DNA from: Marinobacterium rhizophilum DSM 18822
GTDB taxonomy: Bacteria > Pseudomonadota > Gammaproteobacteria > Pseudomonadales > Balneatricaceae
Length of the DNA: 64,000 nt
Reading direction: 5' to 3'
Assembly: GCF_000378045.1 (NCBI RefSeq)
Contig: NZ_KB899094.1
Span: 150,243-214,242, forward strand
Part shown: positions 34,828 through 42,815 of the stretch, piece by piece
Position numbering within the stretch: position 1 is the first letter of the stretch
How the letters are laid out: each line of letters opens with the position of its first letter
Program-made: the position numbers and the translations under genes
The notes under the pieces: model-generated
What the model was told of the DNA's origin: nothing
Seen by the model: only the letters and a program-made list of their open reading frames with translations
Database searches by the model: none

Positions 34828-35304
34828 ATGAGTACCACCCTGAGTCCCCTGGATCGCCAGATACTGGCGCTGCTGCAAAGCAATGCGGATCTTTCGGCTG
34901 CCGAGATCGCCGAGCGGGTGGGGCTGTCGCAGTCGCCCTGCTGGCGGCGCATCAATCGCATGCAGGAGGAAGGCCTGATCAAGGGCAAGTTTGCCGTGCT
35001 GGATCGCACTCGGCTGAACCTGGGGGTGGTGGTGTTCGCCGATGTACGCCTGTCGAGCCACGGCTGGGAAAACCTGGCGGAATTCGAGCAGGCCATGGAA
35101 ACCTATCCCCAGGTGGTCGAGTGCTACACCATGGCCGGCGCCAACGATTACCTGCTGAAAATCGTGATGCCGGACATCCAGCAGTACGAAGTCTTCGTGC
35201 GGGAGAAAATCCTGCGCCTGCCCCATATCAAGGAGCTGCATTCCAATATCAGCATGTCGGAGATCAAGTGCACCACCGAACTGCCGCTGGAGTACTGTGG
35301 CTGA
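34828..35304 (+). CDS. Lrp/AsnC-family transcriptional regulator
   Basis: 158 residues from the ATG at 34828; a GTG lies one codon upstream. The N-terminal HTH is LSPLDRQILALLQSNADLSA plus EIAERVGLSQSPCWRRINRM. The C-terminal RAM/effector domain has PQVVECYTMAGANDYLLKIV, the usual ligand-binding and oligomerisation face. Length is typical. Family members sense amino acids or their keto-acids. Divergence from indolepyruvate oxidoreductase suggests it responds to aromatic amino acids or aryl-pyruvates; this is inferred from context. Confidence 0.92.
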   Translation: MSTTLSPLDRQILALLQSNADLSAAEIAERVGLSQSPCWRRINRMQEEGLIKGKFAVLDRTRLNLGVVVFADVRLSSHGWENLAEFEQAMETYPQVVECYTMAGANDYLLKIVMPDIQQYEVFVREKILRLPHIKELHSNISMSEIKCTTELPLEYCG

Positions 35305-35356
35305 GGTGCGCAGGTGTCTGTGGACTACACTGTGCGGGTTCTGAAGGAGGTCTCAC

Positions 35357-36016
35357 ATGCACCAGATTCTGGTTTATGCCGACTCGCTGAGCTGGGGCAT
35401 CATTCCCGATAGCCGGCAGCGGTTTGCCTTTGAGCAGCGCTGGCCCGGCGTGATGGAGCTGGCGCTGGGGCGGGCAGGGGTGTCGGCGCGGGTCATCGAG
35501 AACTGCCTGAACGGGCGGCGCACGGTCTGGGACGATCCGTTCAAGCCGGGTCGCAACGGCCTTGAGGGGCTCGGCGCCTGTATCGAGATGAACTCGCCGC
35601 TGGCGCTGGTGATCCTGCTGCTGGGTACCAACGATTTTCAGTCCATGCATGCACACAATGCCTGGCACTCGGCTCAGGGCCTGAGTGCGGTCATCGGCGC
35701 CATTCGCGGCGCTCCCATCGAGCCCGGCATGCCGGTGCCGCCGATACTGGTGGTGGCACCTCCGCCTGTACAGAAGGCCAAAGGGTTGATTGCACCTAAG
35801 TTTGCCGGGGCTGAGACCAGGGCGCTTGGCTTGAGGGATGCTATTGAATCGGTCGCCCGGGAGCGCGGCTGTCACTTTTTCGATGCCGGCGCCGTAACAC
35901 CGACCAGCCGGGTGGATGGCGTGCACCTGGACGAGGATCAGCATCGGCGCCTCGGCGAGGCGCTGGCACTGGAGGTACAGACGCTGTTACCCCACGATCA
36001 ACACCCAATCCCATGA
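35357..36016 (+). CDS. SGNH/GDSL-family hydrolase
   Basis: 219 residues, preceded by an excellent AAGGAGGT site. The nucleophile block is YADSLSWG, with Ala in place of the usual Gly of GDS. Block III is LLGTNDF (oxyanion Asn) and block V is DGVHLDEDQH with the catalytic Asp and His. There is no signal peptide, so it is cytosolic. It resembles the arylesterase/acyltransferase group that includes MsAcT of Mycobacterium smegmatis. The next gene starts within its stop codon (ATGA), so the two are coupled. The natural ester substrate is unknown. Confidence 0.88.
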   Translation: MHQILVYADSLSWGIIPDSRQRFAFEQRWPGVMELALGRAGVSARVIENCLNGRRTVWDDPFKPGRNGLEGLGACIEMNSPLALVILLLGTNDFQSMHAHNAWHSAQGLSAVIGAIRGAPIEPGMPVPPILVVAPPPVQKAKGLIAPKFAGAETRALGLRDAIESVARERGCHFFDAGAVTPTSRVDGVHLDEDQHRRLGEALALEVQTLLPHDQHPIP

Positions 36017-36477
36017 TGATTCGCGACTACCGGGCGGCTGACTGCCGGGCCATCGCCGACCTGTTTCACGCTGCGGTTCATGCAATCGATGATGCGCACT
36101 ACAGTGCGGCACAACGTGAGGCCTGGGCGCCGACACCGCCGGACTATGGAGTCTGGGCGGCACGGCTAGAGCGTCGGCAACCGCTGGTGGCGGAACAGGA
36201 CGGTCTGATTCAGGGGTTCATAGAACTGGAGCCGGACGGCCATATCGACTGTTTTTATGTCCACCCGAACTTCCAGCGTTGCGGCGTCGCAACGCGGCTG
36301 TTGCAACGGGTGCTGGATATCGCTCAGGCGCGCGCCCAATGCAGGCTTTATGTCGAGGCCAGCACTGCGGCGAGGCCTTTGTTCGAGTCCCATGGATTTG
36401 AACTGCTGGGCCAGAATCGCGTAGAGCGGCGAGGGCAGGTGCTGATCAACTACCGGATGGTGCTGCAGATCGGGTAA
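36013..36477 (+). CDS. GNAT-family N-acetyltransferase
   Basis: 154 residues, overlapping the upstream SGNH hydrolase gene by 4 bp. It opens MMIRDYRAADCRAIADLFHA. The motif A region is CFYVHPNFQRCGVATRLLQR with the acetyl-CoA loop QRCGVA; the end (LFESHGFELLGQNRVERRGQ) is typical of the PhnO/YafP-like branch of GNAT enzymes. Cytosolic. The substrate cannot be read from sequence. Tight coupling to an esterase could mean a shared detoxification or salvage role. Confidence 0.87.
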   Translation: MMIRDYRAADCRAIADLFHAAVHAIDDAHYSAAQREAWAPTPPDYGVWAARLERRQPLVAEQDGLIQGFIELEPDGHIDCFYVHPNFQRCGVATRLLQRVLDIAQARAQCRLYVEASTAARPLFESHGFELLGQNRVERRGQVLINYRMVLQIG

Positions 36478-36583
36478 CGCTGCATGTCCTGGCGTTTGAG
36501 CGGCTGGCGTCGCTATCAGGGGGTAGCACTCTATACTGCAGGCAGGACAGTAGAGTTGTCACAACAACAGGAGGCGCACAGAC

Positions 36584-36949
36584 ATGTTCAGGATCGAAGT
36601 CACGGGGCCGAACCGTATCGAGATCGAATTATCCGGCCAGCTGAACAGCGAGCAGATGAAGGTTGGGCTCGATGAGCTGATCGACAAGACGCGGGAATTC
36701 AGTCGCGGGCAGATGCTTTACCGTATTTACGACTTTGATTTTCCGACCCTCGGGGCACTCGGCGTGGAGCTGTCGCGCCTGCCGGCTTTGTTCGGCCTGC
36801 TGCGCAGATTCGGCCGGGCTGCGGTGCTGTCCGATAAAAAATGGATTCAGCGCATCAGCGAGCTTGAGGGGCATCTGTTTCCCGGGCTGGAGGTCAAGGC
36901 CTTTGACTACAATGACGTGGCGGCAGCAGAAACCTGGCTGGCACACTAG
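36584..36949 (+). CDS. SpoIIAA-like STAS-domain protein
   Basis: 121 residues, with AGGAGG ahead of the ATG. It matches the SpoIIAA-like family (also called DUF3478): MFRIEVTGPNRIEIELSGQL at the N-terminus, YRIYDFDFPTLGALGVELSR in the middle, and the C-terminal AVLSDKKWIQRISELEGHLF with FPGLEVKAFD. The STAS/CRAL-TRIO-like fold is compact and cytosolic. The serine phosphorylated in true anti-sigma antagonists is not evident. Function is unknown; members often lie near stress or metabolism genes. It appears monocistronic. Confidence 0.85.
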   Translation: MFRIEVTGPNRIEIELSGQLNSEQMKVGLDELIDKTREFSRGQMLYRIYDFDFPTLGALGVELSRLPALFGLLRRFGRAAVLSDKKWIQRISELEGHLFPGLEVKAFDYNDVAAAETWLAH

Positions 36950-37053
36950 CAGCCGGTTGGACATAACATGGATCTCGATCGTCTAAGCCTCGACAGGCTG
37001 CCAGGACGCTCTATCGAGAGTCGGTATTTTGAATTGTGGAGCGAGACAACGAT

Positions 37054-37491
37054 ATGAAACCCCGTATTAGCCTGATTACACTGGGTGTTGACGATCTGGA
37101 GGCGTCGGTATCTTTTTACCGGGACGGACTCGGGCTGGCAACGGAGGGCATTATTGGCGCGGACGTTGAGGATGGCGCTGTCGCCTTCTTTGACCTGCAG
37201 GGCGGCCTGAAGCTGGGACTTTTTCCGCGCAAGAGTCTGGCCAAGGATGCCGGGTTGCCTATCGTTGGGGCGGGTGATCAACGCGGCGACGCCGGTTTCA
37301 GCCTGGCCCACAACGTGGCCTCAAAGGCGGAGGTCGATCAGGTCATGGCGCAGGCTGCAACAGCCGGTGCTACCGTGCTTAAGCCCGCCCAGGATACTTT
37401 TTGGGGCGGTTATGCCGGTTACTTTCAGGACCCGGAGGGGCATCTGTGGGAGGTGGCCTGGAATCCCCACTGGCCACTGCCAGCAGATTGA
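37054..37491 (+). CDS. VOC-family (glyoxalase-like) protein
   Basis: 145 residues from the ATG at 37054; an upstream in-frame GTG has no better ribosome binding site. Two beta-alpha-beta-beta-beta repeats: ISLITLGVDDLEASVSFYRD and YAGYFQDPEGHLWEVAWNPH. The usual second-repeat metal ligands lie in the EGHLWE segment. Homologues are annotated as bleomycin-resistance or glyoxalase-like proteins. The substrate is unknown. A strong palindromic terminator follows 39 bp after the stop. Confidence 0.88.
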   Translation: MKPRISLITLGVDDLEASVSFYRDGLGLATEGIIGADVEDGAVAFFDLQGGLKLGLFPRKSLAKDAGLPIVGAGDQRGDAGFSLAHNVASKAEVDQVMAQAATAGATVLKPAQDTFWGGYAGYFQDPEGHLWEVAWNPHWPLPAD

Positions 37492-37530
37492 TGGGGCGAG
37501 ACCGGGCGCTAGCGCAACTTGCGCCGTATT

Positions 37531-37572
37531 AAAATATAGGGCCCTTGCCGTACGGCAAGGGCCCTATATTTT
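37531..37572. terminator. Perfect 42-bp palindromic bidirectional terminator
   Basis: The arms AAAATATAGGGCCCTTGCCG plus T (37531-37551) and the exact inverse (37552-37572) pair along 21 bp with no loop bases left over. A-tracts and T-tracts flank the GC core on both strands, so it can stop transcription from both the VOC gene and the convergent TRAP operon. Confidence 0.92.
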
Positions 37573-37600
37573 AGACGGCGAATATAGCGGCTATTTACGG

Positions 37601-38929
37601 CTATCTATACAGCAGCTGTGGCAGTACCAGCGAGATCCAGCTGACCAGGGTGATCAGCGTCAGGCGCACGATGTCGGCGCACCAGAAGGGCGTAATGCCG
37701 CGAAAGATGGTGCCGGTGCGCACATCCGGCAGCACGGCGCTGAGCACGAAGACGTTCATGCCCACCGGCGGCGTGATCAGGCTGATCTCGGTCACGATCA
37801 CCACCACGATGCCGAACCATACCGGATCAAAGCCCAGGCTTTGCACCAGCGGGAAGAAGATCGGCACCGTGAGCAGCAGCATCGACAGGCTCTCGAACAC
37901 CATGCCCAGCACCATGTAGATCATCAGGATGACGAAGATCACGGTCATGGGCGATACGTCCAGCGAGGTGACGAAGGTCAGCAGCTCATCCGGCAGGCCG
38001 GCCCGGTTGATGAAGTTCGAAAAGATCAGCGCGCCAATCAGTACCGTGAACAGCATGGCGCTGGTACGGGCGGTGTCGGTCAGCAGCTCGAACAGTGAAG
38101 CCAGGGTCAGGGATTTGCGCAGCAGGGCGATGACAAAGGCCCCGCCGGCGCCGATACCGGCGGCTTCCGTGGGCGTGAACACACCCAGGTAGATACCACC
38201 CATCACCAGCACGAACAGCAGCAGAATATCGCGCACATCCTTCAGCGCACTCAGGCGCTGCGGCCAGCTCTGGCGTTCGCCGCCGGGGCCCTTTTCGGGG
38301 TTGCGCCACACCACCCAGCGCACCGCGCCAAGATAGAGCAGGATGCCGATCATGCCGGGAATGAAGCCCGCAGCAAAGAGTTCGCGGATGCTGGTTTCGG
38401 TCAGCAGGCCATAGATCACCAGGATCACGCTGGGCGGAATCAGGATCCCCAGAGTGCCGCCGGCGGCAATGGAGGCGGTGGCCAGCGAGTCATCGTAGCC
38501 GTACTTGCGCATTGGCGGCATGGCGACCTTGGCCATGGTGGCGGAGGTTGCGAGGCTGGAGCCGCAAATGGCGGAAAAGCCGCCGCAGGCGACCACCGTG
38601 GCCATCGACAGGCCACCCTTCATGTGGCCCATGAAGGCATTGGAGGCGCGATAGAGCTCGTGGGACAGCCCCGAACGGGTGACCAGGTTACCCATCAGGA
38701 TGAACAGCGGAATCACCGACAGGCTGTATTCCTGGGCGGTGGAAATCACCCGCGAGGTGGCCATGGCCAGCGGTGCCGTCCAGCGGAAATCCATCAGGTT
38801 GTCGATGCGCAGGCCCGACAGGTAGGCAAAGCCGAAGAAGCCCACCAGGGCCATGGCGAAGGCCAGGGGGATGCGCACCATTACGATCATAAACAGAAGC
38901 AGGCCGAAACCTATTAGGGCAACAGTCAT
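37601..38929 (-). CDS. dctM: TRAP transporter large permease (DctM)
   Basis: 442 residues with about 12 hydrophobic segments. Typical family blocks: PLFILMGNLVTRSGLSHELY, GGLSMATVVACGGFSAICGS, YGYDDSLATASIAAGGTLGI and IPPSVILVIYGLLTETSI. The C-terminal half repeats the pattern (SLITPPVGMNVFVLSAV). It catalyses Na+-driven uptake of an organic acid delivered by DctP. Third gene of the dctPQM operon. The neighbourhood (paaE upstream) suggests an aromatic or aryl-keto acid as substrate; this is inference. Confidence 0.94.
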   Translation of the reverse strand: MTVALIGFGLLLFMIVMVRIPLAFAMALVGFFGFAYLSGLRIDNLMDFRWTAPLAMATSRVISTAQEYSLSVIPLFILMGNLVTRSGLSHELYRASNAFMGHMKGGLSMATVVACGGFSAICGSSLATSATMAKVAMPPMRKYGYDDSLATASIAAGGTLGILIPPSVILVIYGLLTETSIRELFAAGFIPGMIGILLYLGAVRWVVWRNPEKGPGGERQSWPQRLSALKDVRDILLLFVLVMGGIYLGVFTPTEAAGIGAGGAFVIALLRKSLTLASLFELLTDTARTSAMLFTVLIGALIFSNFINRAGLPDELLTFVTSLDVSPMTVIFVILMIYMVLGMVFESLSMLLLTVPIFFPLVQSLGFDPVWFGIVVVIVTEISLITPPVGMNVFVLSAVLPDVRTGTIFRGITPFWCADIVRLTLITLVSWISLVLPQLLYR

Positions 38930-38953
38930 GGCGTTGGTTTCCGAGTGTTGTTT

Positions 38954-39487
38954 TTATTGCAGGGCGTTGCGTGCCGTCGTACGGCCCGCGAACAGGCGGT
39001 ACAGACCCCAGCCCAGGGTGCCGGCGGCAGCCACCCAGCACATCAGGCCGATGTATTGCATCACATAGCCCAGCGGCATCTGCAGATGCTCGGTGACTTC
39101 GTGCCGGCGTATGGAACGCGCCGCCTGCGCAAATACCTGCTGACCCAGGAAATACAGCGCCACCGAGATCAGCAGTACCGACAGTGCTTCCATCGTCCGT
39201 ACCCAGGCGGGGCCGAAAAAGCCATCCATGATGTCGACCACCACATGGGTGGCACGCCAGGTAATGACCGGGATTTCGGCGAAGACGATGATGGCGATGG
39301 CGATTTCGGTCATCTCGACCGCGCCATCCACCGCATTGCTGAAGAAGTAGCGGCCCACCACATCGGCGCAGGTCAGCAGCATCAGTAGCGCCAGGGTCAG
39401 GGCGGCCAACGCCTCTAGGGCGAAGGCCAGCCACCGTACCGGGCCTTTCTCTTTGTAGTGCTCATGCAGCCAGGCAGAGAAACGCAT
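38954..39487 (-). CDS. dctQ: TRAP transporter small permease (DctQ)
   Basis: 177 residues from the ATG at 39487, chosen for the AAGGAG site just upstream and because the extra residues before it are not conserved-looking. Four hydrophobic segments: ~22-42, ~62-82 (AIIVFAEIPVITWRATHVVV), ~95-115 and ~140-160. The block LLTCADVVGRYFFSNAVDGA is the usual DctQ signature. It pairs with DctM in the membrane. A 25-bp gap separates it from dctM. Confidence 0.9.
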   Translation of the reverse strand: MRFSAWLHEHYKEKGPVRWLAFALEALAALTLALLMLLTCADVVGRYFFSNAVDGAVEMTEIAIAIIVFAEIPVITWRATHVVVDIMDGFFGPAWVRTMEALSVLLISVALYFLGQQVFAQAARSIRRHEVTEHLQMPLGYVMQYIGLMCWVAAAGTLGWGLYRLFAGRTTARNALQ

Positions 39488-39675
39488 GGGGTGACTCCTT
39501 AGTTCTTGTATTAACCCGAAGGGTTGATCCATGAAGCAGGGATGCTCCATCATTGGCCGCAGGCCAATACGAACGCCAGAAGAACCAGCATGTCCGCGCA
39601 CCTGCGCCTGTTTTTATGGCGTGACCGCACACACGCATCCATGCGTGTGCGTCATACCGTACATCCTGTACATAA

Positions 39676-39706
39676 CCGACAAATAGGGAGGGAACCTATT
39701 TGTCGG
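39676..39706 (-). promoter_or_regulatory. Hairpin between dctP and dctQ
   Basis: CCGACAAATAGG (39676-39687) and CCTATTTGTCGG (39695-39706) form a perfect 12-bp stem with a 7-nt loop only 5 bp after the dctP stop on the minus strand. A second dyad (ACACGCAT/ATGCGTGT, about 39630-39649) follows in the 224-bp gap. There is no U-tract. Such stems commonly protect the 3' end of binding-protein mRNA, or reduce read-through, so that DctP exceeds the permease. Confidence 0.7.
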
Positions 39707-39711
39707 CTAGG

Positions 39712-40725
39712 TTAATAGTGGCGGGCAACGTCACGCAGTTCCTGCAGTGCTGCCTTGGCGTCCACATCCAGATCGCTGACCTCCTTGAACCAGACATCGT
39801 CCAGTCCAGCGGCCAGGGTGCGGAACTCTTCCATCATGGGCGCGTCTGCGGCCACTTCCACCACGTTGACGCCGTTGCTGCGGCTGTCTGCCAGTGCATC
39901 GGTACCGCACTGATCCCAGACCTCGCCGGCCAGGCGCGACAGCTTCTCGCCGGAGACGCTGCGAATCGCTGCCTGGTCCGCTTCAGACAAGTCCGCCATG
40001 AAATCCTGGTTGATGAAAATGCCAAAACTGCCCAGATACAGGCCGCCCGGCAGCAGGGTAAGGTTGGTGGCGACTTCGCTCAGGCGCAGGGTTTTCTGTT
40101 CGCACACCGGCAGCAGGGCACCGTCGATCACGCCCTGCTGCATCATTTCGTATACCTTGGGTGCCGGCGCGTTGACGGCCGTTACATGCAGCCGCTCGCC
40201 CAGAATGCTCTGGATGCCGCCGCCCAGGCGGATTTTCTTGCCTTCCAGGTCCGCCAGGCTGTTAACCGGTGCGGCAGTCTGTATCTGGCCCGGGGCATGG
40301 GTGAAGAGACCGACGACTTCAAGGCCGGCATGCTCGTTAGCCTTGGCGAGGTATTTTTCGTAGATGCGCCAGTAGGCCACGGAGGCCGCTTCGGCACCGG
40401 CGCCCAGCAGCGGCTGTTCAACGATCTGGGTCAGGCGAAAACGCCCTGGTACATAGCCGTGGAAGGACCAGCCGGCATCGGCAACACCGTCTTCCACCAG
40501 GGTGAAGATGTCCTTGGGATGGCCCAGGTCATAGTCGATCTTCAGGCTGACACGGCCGTCGGTGGCTTCCTCGATCCATTTGCCCCAGGTGGGCAGGACC
40601 ACGGCGTTTTGTGGGTGGGTCGGCGGCAGCCAGCTGGCAACGTGCATCTCGGTCTGGGCCATCAGCGGTGTGGCGGAAAAAGCGATGACGGTGGTAGCCA
40701 GTGCAATGAGTTTTCTAGCGTTCAT
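39712..40725 (-). CDS. dctP: TRAP transporter substrate-binding protein (DctP)
   Basis: 337 residues. The signal peptide at ~1-23 is LIALATTVIAFSATPLMAQ. The mature periplasmic protein starts TEMHVASWLPPTHPQNAVVL. Family blocks include LEGKKIRLGGGIQSILGERL, with the Arg expected to bind the substrate carboxylate, and the ligand-pocket segment MMQQGVIDGALLPVCEQK. It captures an organic acid for DctQM. The cognate acid cannot be read from sequence; proximity to paa and indolepyruvate oxidoreductase makes phenylacetate-like or aryl-keto acids reasonable candidates. Confidence 0.93.
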   Translation of the reverse strand: MNARKLIALATTVIAFSATPLMAQTEMHVASWLPPTHPQNAVVLPTWGKWIEEATDGRVSLKIDYDLGHPKDIFTLVEDGVADAGWSFHGYVPGRFRLTQIVEQPLLGAGAEAASVAYWRIYEKYLAKANEHAGLEVVGLFTHAPGQIQTAAPVNSLADLEGKKIRLGGGIQSILGERLHVTAVNAPAPKVYEMMQQGVIDGALLPVCEQKTLRLSEVATNLTLLPGGLYLGSFGIFINQDFMADLSEADQAAIRSVSGEKLSRLAGEVWDQCGTDALADSRSNGVNVVEVAADAPMMEEFRTLAAGLDDVWFKEVSDLDVDAKAALQELRDVARHY

Positions 40726-40886
40726 CGAAGTATCCTTATTATGGTTATCAACTTTCGTTCAAGCATCGGTGCGACAGCAGCCGTCCAGGCACGAGGCTGT
40801 GGTAGGGATGCTGTCTACGTTACCGCCCGTACCGTGGCGGATCATCGGGGTCTTGCTTACAACATTGTTTCTGTTTTGGAAATAAT

Positions 40887-40920
40887 CCCGTCCCGGCGGT
40901 TGTGTGGCCGCAGGGACGGG
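40887..40920 (-). terminator. Terminator of the paaABCDE operon
   Basis: CCCGTCCC (40887-40894) and GGGACGGG (40913-40920) with extra pairing inside (GG/CC). On the minus strand the stem is followed by ATTATTTCC, a moderate U-rich run. It lies 8 bp after the paaE stop. Confidence 0.75.
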
Positions 40921-40928
40921 GTTTAGGT

Positions 40929-41999
40929 TCAGTGGTCGAAGTCCAGCACCACCTTGTCGGTCAGCGGGTAGCACTGGCACGACAGCACATAGCCTTCGCG
41001 TAGTTCGTAGTCCTCGAGTGCAAAGTTGGCGTCCATCTCCACTTCGCCTTCAACTACCCGCGCACGGCAGGTCGAGCAGACACCGGCCTTGCAGGAATAG
41101 GGCAGATCGGCACCGTGGGCATTGCCGGCATCCAGGATGCTGTCGCTGTTCTTGGCCAGTTCGAACGCCAGCTGGCGGCCATCGGAGATCACGGTGACCT
41201 GGCAAAGCTCGGTCGGTGCGTCTGCCGGTACTTCACGCTTACGCTGCTGCTGGGCGCCGGTGGCGGCAAAGAGTTCGAAATGGATTTTCGACCGGTCGAG
41301 CTCATGCGCCTGCAGCTGTTCGCTGACCGTTTCGATCAGTGTCTGAGGGCCGCAAAGGAAGGCGGCATCCAGTGTCGGCACGTCGAGCCAGCGATCGAAC
41401 AGCTCGCGGCACTTGTCTGCGTCGATACGGCCGTTGTAAAGCTCGATGTCCTGCTGCTCGCGGGTCATGATAAACACCAGATTGAAACGGCCCATAAAGC
41501 GGTTCTTCAGGTCTTCGAGCTGTTCGCGCAGTAGGGTGCTGGCGGTGGCCCGGTTACCGTAGAACAGGGTGAAGTTGCTTTTGGGTTCGGTTTCCAGGGT
41601 GCTCTTGATGATGGACACAATGGGCGTGATGCCGCTGCCGGCCGCCACGGCCAGGTAGTTGCCGGTGCGAGCGACATCCAGCTGGGTGTGGAAGTGGCCG
41701 GACGGGGGCATGGCTTCAAGCTGCATGCCGGCCCTGGCGCTATCGTTGAGGTAGTTGGAGAACAGGCCGCCGGAGACGCGCTTGACGGCAATGCGCAGTT
41801 CATCGTCATGGATGCCGGTACAGATGGAGTAGGAACGGCGTACTTCTTCGTTGTCCAGGGTGGTACGCAGCACCAGGTGCTGGCCCTGGGTAAAGCGGAA
41901 TTCCTGTTTCAGGTCCGCGGGCACGTTAAAGGCAATGGATACCGCATCGCGGGTTTCCTGGCGTACGTCCGCGACTTCCAGCAGATGAAAACGGCTCAT
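40929..41999 (-). CDS. paaE: Phenylacetyl-CoA epoxidase reductase subunit PaaE
   Basis: 356 residues. FAD- and [2Fe-2S]-containing reductase that supplies electrons from NADPH to the PaaABC epoxidase. The N-terminal FNR-like module has the FAD motif RRSYSICTG, then the nucleotide-binding segment GSGITPIVSIIKS and CGPQTLIETVS. The C-terminal plant-type ferredoxin domain has SCKAGVCSTCRARVVEGEVE plus a distal Cys in LSCQCYP. Last gene of paaABCDE; the terminator follows 8 bp after the stop. Length matches E. coli PaaE. Confidence 0.96.
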   Translation of the reverse strand: MSRFHLLEVADVRQETRDAVSIAFNVPADLKQEFRFTQGQHLVLRTTLDNEEVRRSYSICTGIHDDELRIAVKRVSGGLFSNYLNDSARAGMQLEAMPPSGHFHTQLDVARTGNYLAVAAGSGITPIVSIIKSTLETEPKSNFTLFYGNRATASTLLREQLEDLKNRFMGRFNLVFIMTREQQDIELYNGRIDADKCRELFDRWLDVPTLDAAFLCGPQTLIETVSEQLQAHELDRSKIHFELFAATGAQQQRKREVPADAPTELCQVTVISDGRQLAFELAKNSDSILDAGNAHGADLPYSCKAGVCSTCRARVVEGEVEMDANFALEDYELREGYVLSCQCYPLTDKVVLDFDH

Positions 42000-42207
42000 A
42001 ATTTTCTCACTCTTGTTAGCTCTGGTCGGTTAGCGGTTGGGCTCACGCCTGGCAAGGCGGCTATCGGGTTATCCCTGTGTCGGGTTATGGCCCTGCGGGC
42101 CACCACTCAACCTGTGCCTGTTCGACGATCGTAGGTTTGGTGAAACGCAGTGAAACCCAACATTCGTTACCCAGCGATTGTTCTCAGGTGTTATGGGAAA
42201 CAGGTCC
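42000..42207. repeat. Repeat-like insert between paaD and paaE
   Basis: A 208-bp gap inside an otherwise tightly packed operon. On the minus strand it holds GGGTTTCACTGCGTTTCACC, an imperfect palindrome resembling the dispersed TTGGGTTTCGC...CAACCC repeat common in proteobacteria, plus TATCGGGTTAT/GTGTCGGGTTAT duplications near 42061-42089. No gene is present. Confidence 0.5.
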
Positions 42208-42768
42208 CTATATACATTTGAAATAGTCGAAGGGCTCCAGGCAGTCGGTGCAGCGGTACAGCGCCTTGCAGGCGGTGGACCCAAATTCGCTGACCCGTTC
42301 TGTGTGCTCTGACCCGCACTGCGGGCAGGCGATGACCGGCTCCTCGCCCAGCAGGCTGCGCTTGCTGGCACTGCCCACGGGGGGCGCTATGCCATAGTCG
42401 CGCAGCTTGTTACGCCCGCTCTCGCTGATCCAGTCGGTGGTCCAGGCCGGGGCCAGCTGCTGATGCAGCTGCACATACGCAATGCCCGCCTGGTGCAGCG
42501 CCTGCAGGATCTCCTGCTCGATAAAGGCCGTGGCCGGGCAGCCGGAGTAGGTGGGCGTCAGCGTCACCTGCAGCTGCTGCTCGTGCCATTGCAGGTCGCG
42601 CACAATGCCCAGTTCCACCACGCTGACCACCGGGACTTCCGGGTCCAGCACCTCATCCAGCAGTTGCCAGACGTGCGCCAGGGGCGGCTGCGCGGCGGTG
42701 CTGGCCGGCCGGCGGTCGCTGGCAATCAGGCTGTTGGCCGTGTGGTTCATAAGCTGTGGCTGACGCAT
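42208..42768 (-). CDS. paaD: PaaD, Fe-S maturation factor for phenylacetyl-CoA epoxidase
   Basis: 186 residues from the ATG at 42768, selected because AGGAGG lies 8 nt upstream. The N-terminal MIP18/DUF59 domain contains LLDEVLDPEVPVVSVVELGI and SGCPATAFIEQEIL with the conserved Cys. A C-terminal zinc-ribbon-like extension (ACPQCGSEHTERVS, then LYRCTDCLEPFDYFKC) is typical of PaaD. It is needed for epoxidase maturation rather than catalysis. Confidence 0.95.
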   Translation of the reverse strand: MRQPQLMNHTANSLIASDRRPASTAAQPPLAHVWQLLDEVLDPEVPVVSVVELGIVRDLQWHEQQLQVTLTPTYSGCPATAFIEQEILQALHQAGIAYVQLHQQLAPAWTTDWISESGRNKLRDYGIAPPVGSASKRSLLGEEPVIACPQCGSEHTERVSEFGSTACKALYRCTDCLEPFDYFKCI

Positions 42769-42815
42769 GGGCAACCCCTCCTGTTATCGACGCTAGGATG
42801 TTCTATGCAGAAGTC

